Source: Platycnemis pennipes
Taxonomy: Eukaryota > Arthropoda > Insecta > Odonata > Platycnemididae
Assembly (NCBI GenBank): GCA_933228895.1
Contig: OW121853.1
Location: 10,174,494 to 10,238,493, forward strand
Length of the DNA: 64,000 nucleotides
Reading direction: 5' to 3'
The translations under genes were made by a program, and so were the position numbers. Under the pieces are notes generated by a model, which was given only the letters and a program-made list of their open reading frames with translations, had not been told where the DNA came from and did no database searches. Shown piece after piece: positions 22,576-34,785 of the stretch; the first letter of the stretch is position 1; each line of letters starts with the position of its first letter.

Positions 22576-22960
22576 TTCTCCGCTTCATCTTGTCCCTCTA
22601 TGACTCGGTGGGAATCAGCCCTCCCTCCCCTCTTCCCACCCCCATCCCCCTTCCCCTCACTCTCTTACCGTACACACCGACCGGAAGTCGGGAATGCCCC
22701 TTCCCAATCGGCCAACCCGCCTCCACCCTCCTGCCCTCTCTCCTTCGCTCCGTTAAGCTCACAAAAGCTGACCGGAAGTTTAGGTGCGTCCGACGGAGCC
22801 ACCGACCGCCCACCCACCCCCCCTGCGCCTCACCCCTAAACACCGCCCTCTCCAAATGGCGTGTTGTTGTTGCGCTCACAACAACATCATGGCGCCTATT
22901 CACCTCTCTCCCGAGCCCACCCGCGGGGAAACGCTCCACTCTCCGCTTTTTCGCGGCTAG
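22576..22960. repeat. Pyrimidine-rich GC island
   Basis: CT/CC-rich on plus, with CpG-rich parts near 22680-22950. The overlapping frames of 151 and 188 codons (22598-23053 minus, 22557-23123 plus) are shaped by composition; no domain is recognised. Confidence 0.55.
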
Positions 22961-25039
22961 CGTGGCCGAAATATATTTCACAGGCTCAAAACTGTTCTTG
23001 CAGTTCTTGATATACTTACATATAGCTACCCTAATCCCATTTTCGCCAGCCATTCTAATCCCATTGGTGTCACGAGTTAAATCTATTAGTAGAAGTATTG
23101 TGAAAGAGCAGGAGAGGAAGTAAAAAGTCCCTATCTTCCCGGCAAACGGCTACTTACGGCCTTCCTCTAGAACATTGAAAAATGGCATTACGATACCCAC
23201 TCATCCTCTTCTTTCCATTTGCTATTTTGGAAGTAACTGATAGGAATTGGCCGACACACCTATGCTGAGCGCAAGCGATACTGAAATAAGAAGTGGAACC
23301 CTTCAAATCAATTTATTTTACGTTCGTCTTATATATTTTCTAGAGTGAGATACTATCTATTTTGATCAGTGCCCCCTTAACTTACCTACATGGTGAGACT
23401 CTAGCTTATGAACTGGACTTCTCAGTGTCTCCTCTTTTTCCACACTCCTTGAATCACTTTCTATTGTTGAACTTCAATCGTATTTGAAACGTATTTCTTT
23501 CATTTAGGCCATTAAGTCCTAAAGAGGACATTAATTATGCACTAGAACAGTAAATATATAATTTAAATGTGTGTAAAAGTTATAAATTTTTAAAAAATAT
23601 ACATATTTGTCCTACAGCAAAATTATACCTACTGTACACATTCTTTGTCGTAGTTCTAATTCTCAGAACGATAATCATTCATACTCATTCATTCATACTC
23701 ATTTATATTCATCCGAAGATGTAGGGAAAGATAGTAAGGTGTGTTGTTAAGAATGTAACCTTAGGCTGAAATAGGTTAAAGCTTATTTTTAATTTAATGC
23801 ATTACTTTATCCCTCGTAAAAAATAAATAAGATCACGAACGAATACTTTGATCATAAATGTAATTCTTTCGTAATCCTACAGAAAATGGGGCTATTATTG
23901 GTTTATAGACAAAAGAAAAAGTGTAAATGAAGTAGGTACTTTGCGTTCATACAACCTGTAATATTTCAGTATGAAAAAAGATAAAATGCAAGCAAACCTA
24001 TCCATTCATTTTCTACCATACTGCGATATATTTTAGTGAGCAGGAGTAGAAAGTTACCGGTAAAACGTAAAACTGTCTTCTTAAAAATAATTCAAATGTA
24101 TATAATTTACAGATAGCAAATTAAAAGCGTAAGAAATACTAATTTCCTACACATTCCTCGAAAATATTTGGTAGATACTGTCAAGTTTGACAGACATGAA
24201 ATTACACATTTCACTTTCACGAAGTATAATCCTACTTGAATGCAATGGTGATAAATTTCGTTTCATTTTTCCATTCTGTGATTTGGTTTGGTGGAGAATT
24301 TATGCAAAAAAACAAAGATACTAGAAAGATTTCAGAGAAAACGGAAAATGATACATCTTTTTCATTTCCACAACATAGTTTTATCGTTGAAATAATTTCA
24401 TTAACTACATCCTATTCTTTATGCTGTCTTCTATTATTTACATATTCTCATCATGAAAATAAATACATAGATTGAAATGCGAAATACTTCAAATCATTTC
24501 CTCCTTTGCAAGCAAACTTTATCTATTACGTAGAGGGTAATTCTTACGTCAACAGGGCTGCGCTAACCAACAATACCACATTTAGCCTTCAGGGGTAGGG
24601 AAAATAATCCTTTGGGCATTTTGACGTACCAACATTAGTGATTTCAAGCCTATCCTGCCCTTAAAAATAACCTCAGACAGGGAGAAAATGGGAGCGAAGG
24701 AGAAGTGGAAAAGAGTTGAGTGAACCCCGGTGCCGGCATCAGCGTCTTCTTGACGAAAGGATCAAGGACACCATCGCTTTGAAACCCATTCGACGGTTAC
24801 TGATCTTCAAATACTCTCCACATAGCATCCAAGAAAGGATTCCAAAGAAATGTCTTCCGCATTGCGAGCCGCGTATCACAAGGAAATATATAGGGGGGAG
24901 TAGTAACTACCTACCTAATATTTGAAATACCTTAACCATCTGCTTTTATTAATATGCCGAGCATAATGCACTTCCAATCCTATGTACTAGATCATAGATA
25001 ACGGTTAGGAATCGTGCATTTAGTTTGTTCACTATGTTC
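22961..25039. other. AT-rich sequence without recognised gene
   Basis: No family recognised. A small imperfect tandem of CATTCATACT-like units lies near 23678-23712. Confidence 0.5.
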
Positions 25040-26230
25040 ACCCACCTTTTACCCTTTCTGCCTCTTCCTAGTCCCTTCCAGGCCCCTGCCTCCATCCCTC
25101 CCTCTCTCCGCTTGATGAAAATTGCATCTTTTTCGGCCGTGTTATGTTATCACACGAATAATTAACTCGGAAATGGTGGAGCCCTTCCTTCTCTCCCCTG
25201 CTTCCTCTCCTCCCACCGCTTCATCTCATCCCACCCTCTTATCCCACCTCTTCGCCCTCCCGACTCACTTCCTTCCCCCTTCCCTCTCTCTCTTTCTCTC
25301 CCTCTCAGTACCTGGCTACGCGACACTCGCCCCCGCCCCAGGGACAATCAAGCGCTCTCCTTCTGGCCCCCTCTCCTTAAAATCCCTCCTCCAGCATCCA
25401 CCCCATCCAGCCTTACACATCTCAACCGAACCTGCGGAAAAATCCACGAAGATATCCGTGCCAAGTGCCGAAGGATAGGTACTTCACCTAAGGGTACCGG
25501 TGGTTCTTTAAGATACCCCTAACCGTAAAGGTGTGAGGCATCCATGCCTGTGCAGAAAGTGAAAAGGAGTCATCGCGAGCAACATCATTTTTTCCGAACG
25601 ACAAAATTTCCCTGGCCCATAAAAAGGAATGGGATGCGCTCCCCACTTCCGTTCCTTCCATCTTACTTTTCGGAGCAAGCTGCTAACGCCAGGAGCTTAG
25701 GGTCCCCTCGGACGAAAGACCCTTCCTCCGACCATCTCCAGGGAAGAATGCCGTACCCGTTGCCATGGACACCGTTTGTGTGTTGATGGGGCCGTGGATA
25801 ACTGGGGGAGGGGAGAGCAGGTTTTTGGAGAGCGGGGAGGAAGATTTTCCCGGAGGAGGAGGAGGGCAGGATAAGAGCGCGCGTAAGGGTACGGGAAGGA
25901 GGGTTGGAGGAGGAGGAGACGCCGCCGTGTGGCTGCCTTGCGACTCTCGACCCATTGAGCTTCCACCCCACGCCCCATTGCCTCCCTCTCCCCCCCAGCC
26001 CACCCCACGCGTCACCCCGCCGACCTCCGGCGCTCCTCAGGGCGGCAAAAGAACCCTGACGTGGGCTCCGGCGGAAGAATCAGCCTATTCAGGAGGGCGA
26101 GGGGGGTGTGACGCGGCATGACAGCAGAAGGAGGTGGGTGGTAGAGGGGAGAATGTGAAGGTCTCTGAAGAGGAACAGAAAAGCGGGAGATCGGAGAGAG
26201 AGAGAGAGAAAGAGGCGGAATAACATTGCC
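25040..26230. repeat. Pyrimidine-rich then purine/CpG-rich island
   Basis: Pyrimidine-rich on plus at 25040-25420, mixed to 25780, purine-rich at 25790-25920, CpG-rich to about 26110, with a GA microsatellite near 26198-26215. Pro- or Gly-rich frames occur in several registers over 25663-26121 with no recognisable domain. GTTGCCATGGACAC at 25759-25772 is close to an RFX-type X-box. Confidence 0.55.
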
Positions 26231-26413
26231 CCGTGGTAGAAATTAAATTTCCGGCATAAAGGTTTATTTTTGGTCTTTAAAACTTAGCTGTGAAATCACT
26301 CGAGCCCATCATACGACGCGTGCGCTATTGAACTTGTAGGAGGCTCAAAAACACCGCGCGCTTTCTACGATAGCTTTTATTCTCTTTTTTCATCAATATG
26401 AAGGGTGATCTGG

Positions 26414-26701
26414 CAGTGGCGTTGGAACTATTTTCATTGGGGGGGGGGGGTGGTAACCTTCAAAAGGGCCCGGAACCTAAGAAAAGGGCACGGCTCCTAA
26501 GGAAAGGGCCCGGAACCTAAGAAGAGGGTCCGAATTTTTTGCAGATAGGAGGGGATAGAGACTAGAATTTCGATAAAAGAACATATTAAGGTTAAGAATA
26601 TGTGTAAGAAAGTACCCGCTTCGACTTAAAGGGCCCGGGGAAAATTCTGGGGGGACCTTCGGTTTCTCCTGCCCCCCCTCCCCCCCCTTCCGACGCCGCT
26701 G
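26414..26701. mobile_element. hAT-type MITE with 8-bp target-site duplication
   Basis: Terminal inverted repeats CAGTGGCGTTGGAA (26414-26427) and TTCCGACGCCGCTG (26688-26701) match at 12 of 14 positions. Flanking 8-mers TGATCTGG (26406-26413) and TGACCTGG (26702-26709) differ at one base, as expected for a hAT target-site duplication. CAGNGGCGT is a common hAT-type terminus. A G-run (26439-26450) near the left end is mirrored by C-runs near the right end. The 288-bp element is non-coding and holds a tandem repeat, so it is non-autonomous. Confidence 0.85.
26462..26537. repeat. 20-bp tandem repeat inside the hAT-type MITE
   Basis: About 3.5 units of AAAAGGGCCCGGAACCTAAG, the second unit with CACGGCT in place of CCCGGAA and the last partial. 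Another AAAGGGCCCGG lies nearby at about 26627, which suggests once longer or scattered amplification. Confidence 0.8.
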
Positions 26702-26709
26702 TGACCTGG

Positions 26710-28132
26710 CACAGCGGATGGAGAGTACCACTTTGATTAGGACTGAAAATTTGCAAAGGAACTTTGAAGGAATGCTGCAAAGAATGGGAGTTAAGTAATC
26801 AGGAGATCACAGAATATGTTTCTGTTAAACTGTGTTGGTTGAAATATTTCCTCTCTCAACCCTTATGACTATCTTTTTCCTACTACAACTTGTGTGCTAC
26901 TTATTCTTTTTTACATTCTTATCGATTGCATTTCATGCATAAGGATTGACCGATATATTTTAACATGAAATAAGCAAAATTAAACACCTGATACACTGAG
27001 ATGTTGTTTTGAAAGAACACATTTCCTCAAAACTCAATTAATCCTCCACACCTTAATTGGGATTTCCCTTAATATTCCACCAGAAAAGAATAACAGTAGG
27101 TTGTTCACTAAATTCTTAGCTACAACCTAATTTTGATCATCAATTGTTGAAAATATTCGTTTGATTTTTTTAATATTGGATCAGAAAACATCTTGTAAGT
27201 AATCTATTCCATAAAGCTTATAAAGAGTATTGTGTTCCTCTGCTGTAATTCTGAGTAAGGCATAATTAGTCATATACCTCCCTTACGTAAGCAATTAATT
27301 CGCACATCCAGAATGTGCATTAAATGTGCTGTTAGGCTGAAGTAGTTACCAGCAAAGTGATCAATATTATATAAGAAAAATGAAATATTAGACGCTGATC
27401 GTATCGGTAAAACTATCAGATAACCTAATTGAGAAACAGTTTTGTTCATCTAACGTCAGATGAGTTGAAAGTGCTGATGAGTGGGGGGAGGGGCGAAAGA
27501 GAAAGGGAAGAGGGAGAAAGGAAATGTGAGACGATTTGCCGAAAACAAGCAGGTGGCGGAAGTAAATTAAACGAAAATATACATTAGGGTTTGCAAAGTC
27601 TTGTAAATCTACACTTATGGCCAAACTTGTTCTGCTAATGATGTCAATCAAAAATGATTAACTACCAAAGAGTTCATGGTACCATTATATGGTCACTTAG
27701 GTGAAATTTCCTTTATAATTTGTCATTGCTAAATGTCATTTTATGAGAAGGACTCTAGCAAGAGGACAGTTTGTAAACAGAGAAAAAGCATTTGTTGACT
27801 TAGAACTGGCAGAAGAGATTCAAAAGTAAAATTACTAATTCCCTGTATAGTATCAGGAATCAATTTTAAAAGTTCCCCTGAAGCCGTAATACAGGTGAAG
27901 TACATTGAATTCAACCTAAGCTGAATTTATATCATAATTCAGACACTAAATTGGAGTACGCATTTAAGTTTTTCTTTTATGGTAATATGTATACTTTTGT
28001 TAAGTACTAGTACACAATAATTGTATTAACGGTTGGAGAGAATAAGGAGTTTGTGAATTCTCTAGTCTACTAATTTTAATTTAATAGCATATTTAAGAAC
28101 ATGACACATATCGAGCACAGGCCAACGTTTTC
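26710..28132. other. AT-rich sequence without recognised gene
   Basis: Nothing recognised apart from a short purine-rich run at 27475-27540. Confidence 0.5.
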
Positions 28133-28259
28133 AATTCAATTTGTTAGTTTTTTTACAGTAAAGACGCATACAGTATGATTTCAGGAAGCATAACTAAAAC
28201 TGCTGAGGCTTACTTAGTGTTAATTATAAACATTTCTTTTCCTTAGCACAAAATTTGCT
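28133..28259 (+). repeat. 127-bp direct duplication, copy 1
   Basis: Identical by eye to 29259-29385 over the whole 127 bp, same orientation, 1126 bp apart. It begins AATTCAATTTGTTAG and ends AGCACAAAATTTGCT. It contains no terminal repeats, poly-A, hairpin or coding frame. Flanking sequences are unrelated. Confidence 0.9.
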
Positions 28260-29258
28260 ATGGCCTAGGTTTAAGTGATTAGCACATGGAATGTCGTGTA
28301 TTTCCAATGGGAGAAAATTCGCTCACCGAGCAATTGTTGCTCATCGCGTAGTGAACGAAAACGCAAAGTTTGATATTTTACTGAAAAGGAATGCACGATG
28401 ATAAAACGGGTTAAATGAAGTCTACTTATAATGACTAGGCTCGCGTAATAAGAATTTATTAAGGCGATTCATTCATTTTAACGATATTAGTTCGATATTA
28501 AGTGGTTATGATGAAGGCTGGGGACTGGCGCGAAGAAAAGAGGCAATCTGAAGATAGAGGCGTAATTGTAATGCATATGAGCGGGGGAAAGGGAAGGGGG
28601 GTACTTGGAGAGGAAGGGGTGAGAGGGGGAGGGGAGGAGGGGGGGATGTGCTCTGGAGACGGGAGAGTGGAGTGAGAGCTGGGAAGGGAGCGTCTTGCGG
28701 AGGAGGAGGCTGAAGAAGGAAGCCACCAGGGGAACAGCAGGGCCGTGCCGGGATGCATGCCAAGATGGGGAGCAAGTGGGTATGGAGAGAGGTCTAATCA
28801 GCGAGCGGGAGCGAACGAGGGAAAGCAAGTGAGTTATAACACAGGCCGACCGATTGATCTAGAAGGAACACAATCGCCCGTCCAGTTTGATAATCAAAAT
28901 TTGAAATGAAACTCCAATGCTCAGCGACATTGGCTGTGCACCTTCGTGACTTATATAATGTTATTTTATTCGACATAAGATGTCATCGGAGATTTACGAA
29001 TTCACTAAATATTGAACTGAGAATTTTTAAGGCTTTTTAAATTTATACGCAACTTTTTTTTGGAATATCTAGAAACAAAAATAGCTTAATGTAATGATTT
29101 AATAGAAAAAAACTATATGACAATTGAATCGATTCCGGAGGGGAGAAGTGGCAGCATTATGCAGAAATTTACTACAGCTAGTCTACAGGTTACCAAAAGG
29201 CTAATAGACCTCGGTATTCAGTCCTTTAGTGCCAAAGAAAACCAAATAGTACTTTCTA
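28260..29258. repeat. Sequence between the 127-bp copies, with purine-rich island
   Basis: Purine-rich on plus at 28505-28830 (GGGGAGGGG-type), which yields Pro/Ser-rich minus frames at 28487-28828. The rest, 28260-28500 and 28831-29258, is AT-rich with nothing recognised. Confidence 0.5.
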
Positions 29259-29385
29259 AATTCAATTTGTTAGTTTTTTTACAGTAAAGACGCATACAGT
29301 ATGATTTCAGGAAGCATAACTAAAACTGCTGAGGCTTACTTAGTGTTAATTATAAACATTTCTTTTCCTTAGCACAAAATTTGCT
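29259..29385 (+). repeat. 127-bp direct duplication, copy 2
   Basis: Second copy of the unit at 28133-28259, with the same limits and no mismatch found by eye, including the T7 run. The absence of divergence in non-coding DNA implies a recent duplication, conversion or an assembly effect. Confidence 0.9.
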
Positions 29386-31060
29386 CTTAATTGAAACAAC
29401 GCATATTATAATGTGGTACCCATAGTTTCAACAGCAATTTGTTTTAGAAAATGGCTATAAATATTACCATTCTGGGGGATAAGATAGTAAAAAAAGACCT
29501 GCGCCTTTCTAAAGGAGTTCATTTACATGTTCGTTCCTCGAGCCAAGTTTTCTAGAACGAATCACAAGGAAGAACAGGCCAATGGCATGAATGGAAGGTG
29601 TGATGGAGTGGACGAAGTCTTGGATGAGGCCTAAAAGGGAAGAGACGAGGAATGAGAGGGTCCCCTGTGGTTGCCGCCGAGAATAATGCTCTTGGTGTGC
29701 AGCGGGAAATTGGGCTAGAGAAGGGGGGGAGGCAGATTGAAGGGAGGAGTGTGATGCCAAAACCTCCATTTTCTCATTCTTTCCCGCTCGCCGCCGTATC
29801 GCCGTCTTCCACTCCACTAACCCCTCCTCCCTTTTCGCCCCATTCGGGTTTTTTATGCCGCAACGACTCACTGAGCCTTAATGCCAAATATTCAATTTCT
29901 CCGGAGCCTTCATTTGGAGATATTGCCCATTCCGGAAGGTGGCTGAGGGTTTCTAAGAGGTTATTTCGAGAGAATAGGGGGAAGGGGATGGAGGACAAGC
30001 AAAGAAATTGGATGAGGCATTGTGTTGGCCTGGGAATAGGGTGGAGAAAAACAGATTCCCTTTTCGGTATAAGAGGAGTTGACTAGCTTTCCTGTTCTAG
30101 TATACAGTCAGAATAAAATTCCTTTGAGAAAAATCTATTACCACTCCATGAAATAAAAATGTTCGAAAGAATATTTAAGTTGCATGATGTATATCTATGT
30201 TTTGAATGGATCAAGGAGAAAATACTTCGTCTAAAACCCTTCATTCACATGAAGCGGTAATGCTACAAGAGATGACCATATATCTAGATCATAGATCTCT
30301 AGCCAAAAGGAACAACCAGAATACAAAATTAGAAATAATACTGATATTAATCCTAACAATGATTGACATTTTTTAATACATATCTTATTGTCTAGAATCC
30401 CATGGTTTTCTATCAATAACTCAGCCTCTCTAACTAAAAGGAATTTCGGCAAGACGAATAGCCGATACAACACATAATGAAATTCTTTACTTACCGAAAA
30501 GCTGAAAATACTGAATAGCGCGAGTTCGAAGCTATGCAACTATAGTCACGTTAGAAACAGTTAAGTGGGGTGCGAACATTTATTTTCATTTTGAAACAAA
30601 CGGAGATTTGCTTAAATGTTAATGACAGCCACACAGGCCTAGAGAGTTAATATTAAAATTATTTCTTAATTAATCCAAATACACTTTTAACGTTTTTGTA
30701 TGTGACTATTTCAAGTACAGCATTCGCAGAGTATGACTTCTCAAAACATCACGTGTGACTTCAAAACTTCAAAAAAATGTGAATTCTTGCTTATATAGAT
30801 TAAAAATTCTACATATAAGATTTAGACTTCAGTTTCCAAGAAATAGTAACGAATAGAATACCTGAATTATGCAGAATTTTGAATCATCAAGTACTGGCTT
30901 AGACCTAGCAAGCTGGCACACTGTACATTAGAACTAGTTTAATACAAAAATTGGATGATTTATCACGCTGCTGCTCCCTTGAAAATAAGGGTGGAATTCG
31001 ATTAATCTGATTTAATAAGAATCTGACACTGGCACTTGGCGGGAGAGATCATTCTATTGC
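29386..31060. other. Unassigned sequence with moderately purine-rich patch
   Basis: 29630-30030 is G/A-rich with frames of 120-144 codons (29509-29871 minus, 29652-30086 plus) of biased composition. The remainder is AT-rich. No domain or RNA is recognised. Confidence 0.45.
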
Positions 31061-31720
31061 ATCGATAGATGGAGCAATATTAGCGAAATAAAAGTGCTGC
31101 GCTCCAGCGAGAGGAGAGGAGCGAAGGCGGAGAAACACGAGGCGTCGGAATAGAAGAGAGAGAAGCTTTCGGGTGCGAAGTGAGATGGAAGAAAAGGTTT
31201 CCGTTTTGCGGGGCGCGACGTGACGGAGAGTTTTAAAAGGCTTCTTCATGGGTTGGGGGGTGTTGGGGCGTTGGGCTGCTGTGCAAGGGCTGAAGAGGGG
31301 TGCGCGGAGGGAGGGCGGGGGAGGAGAGCTGGAAACGTGATGCAAGGCAGGAGAAGAATAAGGAGAAGAGTCGGAAGGAGCCTGTATCGCAATTTAGCAG
31401 TCTAATATCTGTCGGATTTCGACTTTGATTTATCTCTCGTTGTAGAGCTATCGCAAGAGGAGATGGGTAGCCCACCCCACTCCTGTCTCCCTCTCTCCCC
31501 TCCCCTTACCTCCCCGCCCACTTCCCTCTCTCTCCTCTCCTCCATAAGATCATCCTCCACTCCCCCATGCGTGGCGAGGAAAATGAGAAGGAGGGTGGAG
31601 GGGCTGGGAGGAAGGGGCCAGAATCAGATGAGACGAGAAGGGAAGACGGATTGTCGAAAGAGGAGTGGGAGAGAAAGTCGAGCATAAAAGCGAATGTGAG
31701 GGGATGGGTTCATTCATTTC
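31061..31720. repeat. Purine-pyrimidine-purine island
   Basis: Purine-rich on plus at 31070-31390, pyrimidine-rich at 31445-31570, purine-rich again at 31570-31700, with sharp switches. Confidence 0.6.
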
Positions 31721-32619
31721 TTGTGAGAATTACGCCATCTGGATTGCTCTCAGGCCGTAGGTACTCTTTCTGCTCCTCTACAGACACGAGAAGAAATACA
31801 CATTTAATTTAATAGACTAAATTATCAAATGGTAGCAGAATTTCTTAACAAGCTTCTATAAAGCTTGTCGAGAAATACATGATAGAAATGTACACGATGG
31901 CGATTATTTTTGAGCCTACAGTTTCAATTTTTCAATTATTAACATATCGAAGAAATGTAACAAAGCCTATTACGCTCCATAGTCTTAGAACTACGCTCCA
32001 TAGAAAATCATAGATCTATGGAGGTTTGAGGAATTGTTTCAGCCAAGAAATGAGGAATATATTGCGTGACCTAAGGTTTGAGATTTTTTATTACACTAAA
32101 TAGAGTTATTTATAGTGAAAAGGAAGTGCATAGGTAAGATAGGAAAACAACATTTGGACTCTTTGACTTGAGAAATCAATGGACTAAATATTTTATGGAA
32201 ATTAGTTAATTAAAACATTATAGAAACTATTATTTAAAAAGCGTGTCGTCACGATGGGCGTTAGAGTTGGGAACAAATATTTGAAAATAAAGGATTTGGA
32301 AAAGAGTGAACCTTGGTATAAAGACCCAGCCTAGTTGCTAAGACGTTAGTTTCAGGATATTTATGCATATTACGAGACATTAATACATATTAGAGTGATA
32401 AAATATTAGAGCATAGAGAGCTCTGTACGGAACGGTGTTAGTAAATTCAAAATACTAAGCTTCGTAATATTATAAGATATTATTTATTCCTCATGCGGAA
32501 ATGGTACACTAAGGGGTATCTCGGATAGAGGCGAACGCATTTACGCAACACAAGAAAAACCAAGGAAGGCATGAAGAACGTGGGTATAGTTAGGTCTTGA
32601 AGGCGGATCCGGTAGAGTG
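31721..32619. other. AT-rich sequence without recognised gene
   Basis: Contains a small hairpin at about 31842-31874 (ACAAGCTT-CTATA-AAGCTTGT with an extended, mismatched stem). Nothing else recognised. Confidence 0.45.
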
Positions 32620-32975
32620 ATGGGGGAAAAAGGCTCGGAGGGTGAAAGAGACGGCAAGATAGGAGAGGCTCCATCTCATTGGCTTGCATGAAAAGTGGAG
32701 TGGTAATGGCGTCGTCCCTTCTGTGGGGATGGAGCAGAAGATGGAAGAAGGAGCCGGGAATAAAACAAGATTGATCGTACGGAGGATTGTAAGGGTTCAG
32801 GGAAATAGGAAGGGGCGGCTTGAGATGGGTGGATGGAGGAGAGGGTGGAAGGAAAGGGGGGAGGGAGGCTGGAGGGGAGAGATGAAGAGGGATGGGGGGG
32901 GGGGGTGCGTTGCGAGCCTAAAAAGATGGAGAGGTCCGGAGGAGGCTAAATTAGGAGATATATTGGAATGGCAAT
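32620..32975. repeat. Purine-rich island (purines on plus)
   Basis: GGAGGG-type sequence with a G12 run at 32894-32905. The Arg/Gly-rich frame 32684-32977 follows from the bias. Confidence 0.6.
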
Positions 32976-34503
32976 AGAAGGGAAGTATATGGGACGAGAA
33001 GCGAACAAGATAGCGGCATTAAAAGCGGCGTAGCGGTCTTGGAAAGTTCAGTAATGAAGTTTAGGGGAATAGCATCAAGAAATCAAGATGGGTTATTATT
33101 TCGAACAAATGGAGAATAACTAAATAAGGTAATCGTACTTGATGAAGACGCTCTATTAATTGTGGTTAAGTAAGGAACATGGTAGCAATATCGAGAATTT
33201 CACCTCACTGATGGTGAGGTTGTGTGCACCATTAAGAAAATAAGCTCTAAAATTGATCGCTATAAAGTATTTGGAAATTCAGGGAGAAAAGGCGTTTTCA
33301 ATTCCATTCTGACATCTTTGCTGAAGCTCAGCTTCCAAAATTCCATTACAAAAGTAGTGGTTTTGAGAGTATACTTTTTGAAAAGAAATGCTTAAATATG
33401 ATTGCCAATAACTGTTTTTACTATGCAACACTCATGGAATCAGTAAAACTTATTCTCTACGTTCCTAACAAAACTTTATGTTACTCTAAGTTTATTAGAA
33501 GTTATAAATGCATAACAAGTTTGGATTTTCTACCATTATTCTGCACGTGTTCAGGTGCTTCAGGTGTTTAGCCTTCCAACAAAAAAGCTATTACTGGTGA
33601 AAGGAATTGATGACAATCAGATGAAAATAAAAAAAATAATAGGAACGGATCGTAATATGTATTACTAAATGTTTCGATATGGGATCGGCAAACAGCTATG
33701 GATGAGTATGAGCGCTACATAATTCTTTTCAAGAAAAACATTTACTGTGCAATATTGTGTACAGCAATGATATTAACGCACGAGTTTTCAATTTGGGATA
33801 AAGATCTTGTGACCAGCTTCTGAGTACTTTTTTGTGTGATTATACGGATGGCAAATGATTAAACGCATTGAAGCCTTAATCAATGCATTTCTTCGCAGTA
33901 AAAATATCGATGTGGGGAGGGAAATGGGTCACAATCACAGTATTCCTAGAAACTGTTTTCCTACGCGGTATCTCGCATTGGCTGCGTGGGGCAATACGGT
34001 CACCCAAGTATTATCTTTTTCAATAAATATTTATTTGTCGAATCACCATATATTTTACCTATATTATATTTCACTTCCAACTATACGACGTTGTAATCAG
34101 TTCCGGATTGATTTTAAGTCCCTGTTTCTATTCATGTTGTCGTTCTTTTCTGATTTCTAAAAGTATAGATGGTATAATATCTCGGGAGTTGTCTTTGTAA
34201 CTTTGTCCACTTCACCTCATTATTTCTATTTCACGAAAAGATTTCAGTATAATAAGGCATAGAAAGGCACGAATGTTCCCAGAAGTTTTCTCTGGAAATG
34301 GGAAAATTGGGATTGTGAAACCTGGCATCGAGTTAGGGAATTGTCATTAAAATCAAAGGTACTAGAGAATATGTTTCTTTTTTTTTCGATAAGTTAACAC
34401 TCATCTCTAATATATTTTCTCACATGAGATACACCTATTGCTTTACCTAACTCTTTTCCACAAAATGGAATAGTAAATGCTTTGATCACCAAGAGTAGCA
34501 AAG
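32976..34503. other. AT-rich sequence without recognised gene
   Basis: Contains a perfect small hairpin ACCTCAC-TGATG-GTGAGGT at 33202-33220. The 101-codon frame at 33855-34160 has hydrophobic C-terminal composition but no recognised family. Confidence 0.45.
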
Positions 34504-34515
34504 CTAATTATTATG

Positions 34516-34773
34516 AATAGAAAGGAAATCCTCAGGCTTCACTTGGTGGAACCACATGATAGTAAATAGAATAATCACTTAGTAAGAATCCACAAATTTA
34601 TTATACCACCGACCTAGGCTTCGATTGGTAACACAATCATTATTAATAATGATTGTTAAACAATCCTTGATAATGATTGATAACCAATCCTTGATAATGA
34701 TTGATAACCAATCGAAACCTAGGTGGGTGGTAAAATAAATTTATGGAATATTACTAAGTGATTTTTCTATTTA
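34516..34773 (-). mobile_element. Hairpin retroposon with 12-bp target-site duplication
   Basis: Bracketed by the perfect repeat CTAATTATTATG (34504-34515 and 34774-34785). The left-hand tail GGAAATCCTCAGGCTTCACT followed by TGGTGGAACCAC is the reverse complement of the right-hand tail of the 11841-12324 element, so this copy is in minus orientation. The arms carry CACTTAGTAAGAATCCAC and ACCGACCTAGGCTTCGATTG. The loop has duplicated units of CCTTGATAATGATTGATAA (near 34663-34705). The core matches CTTGATAA/GAAAC-CTAG-GTG rather than the catalytic-type CTGATGA. Confidence 0.85.
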
Positions 34774-34785
34774 CTAATTATTATG

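Noticed and set aside
22557..23123. 188-codon plus frame with opposing 151-codon minus frame
   Set aside because: Lies in a pyrimidine-rich GC island; composition alone explains its length.
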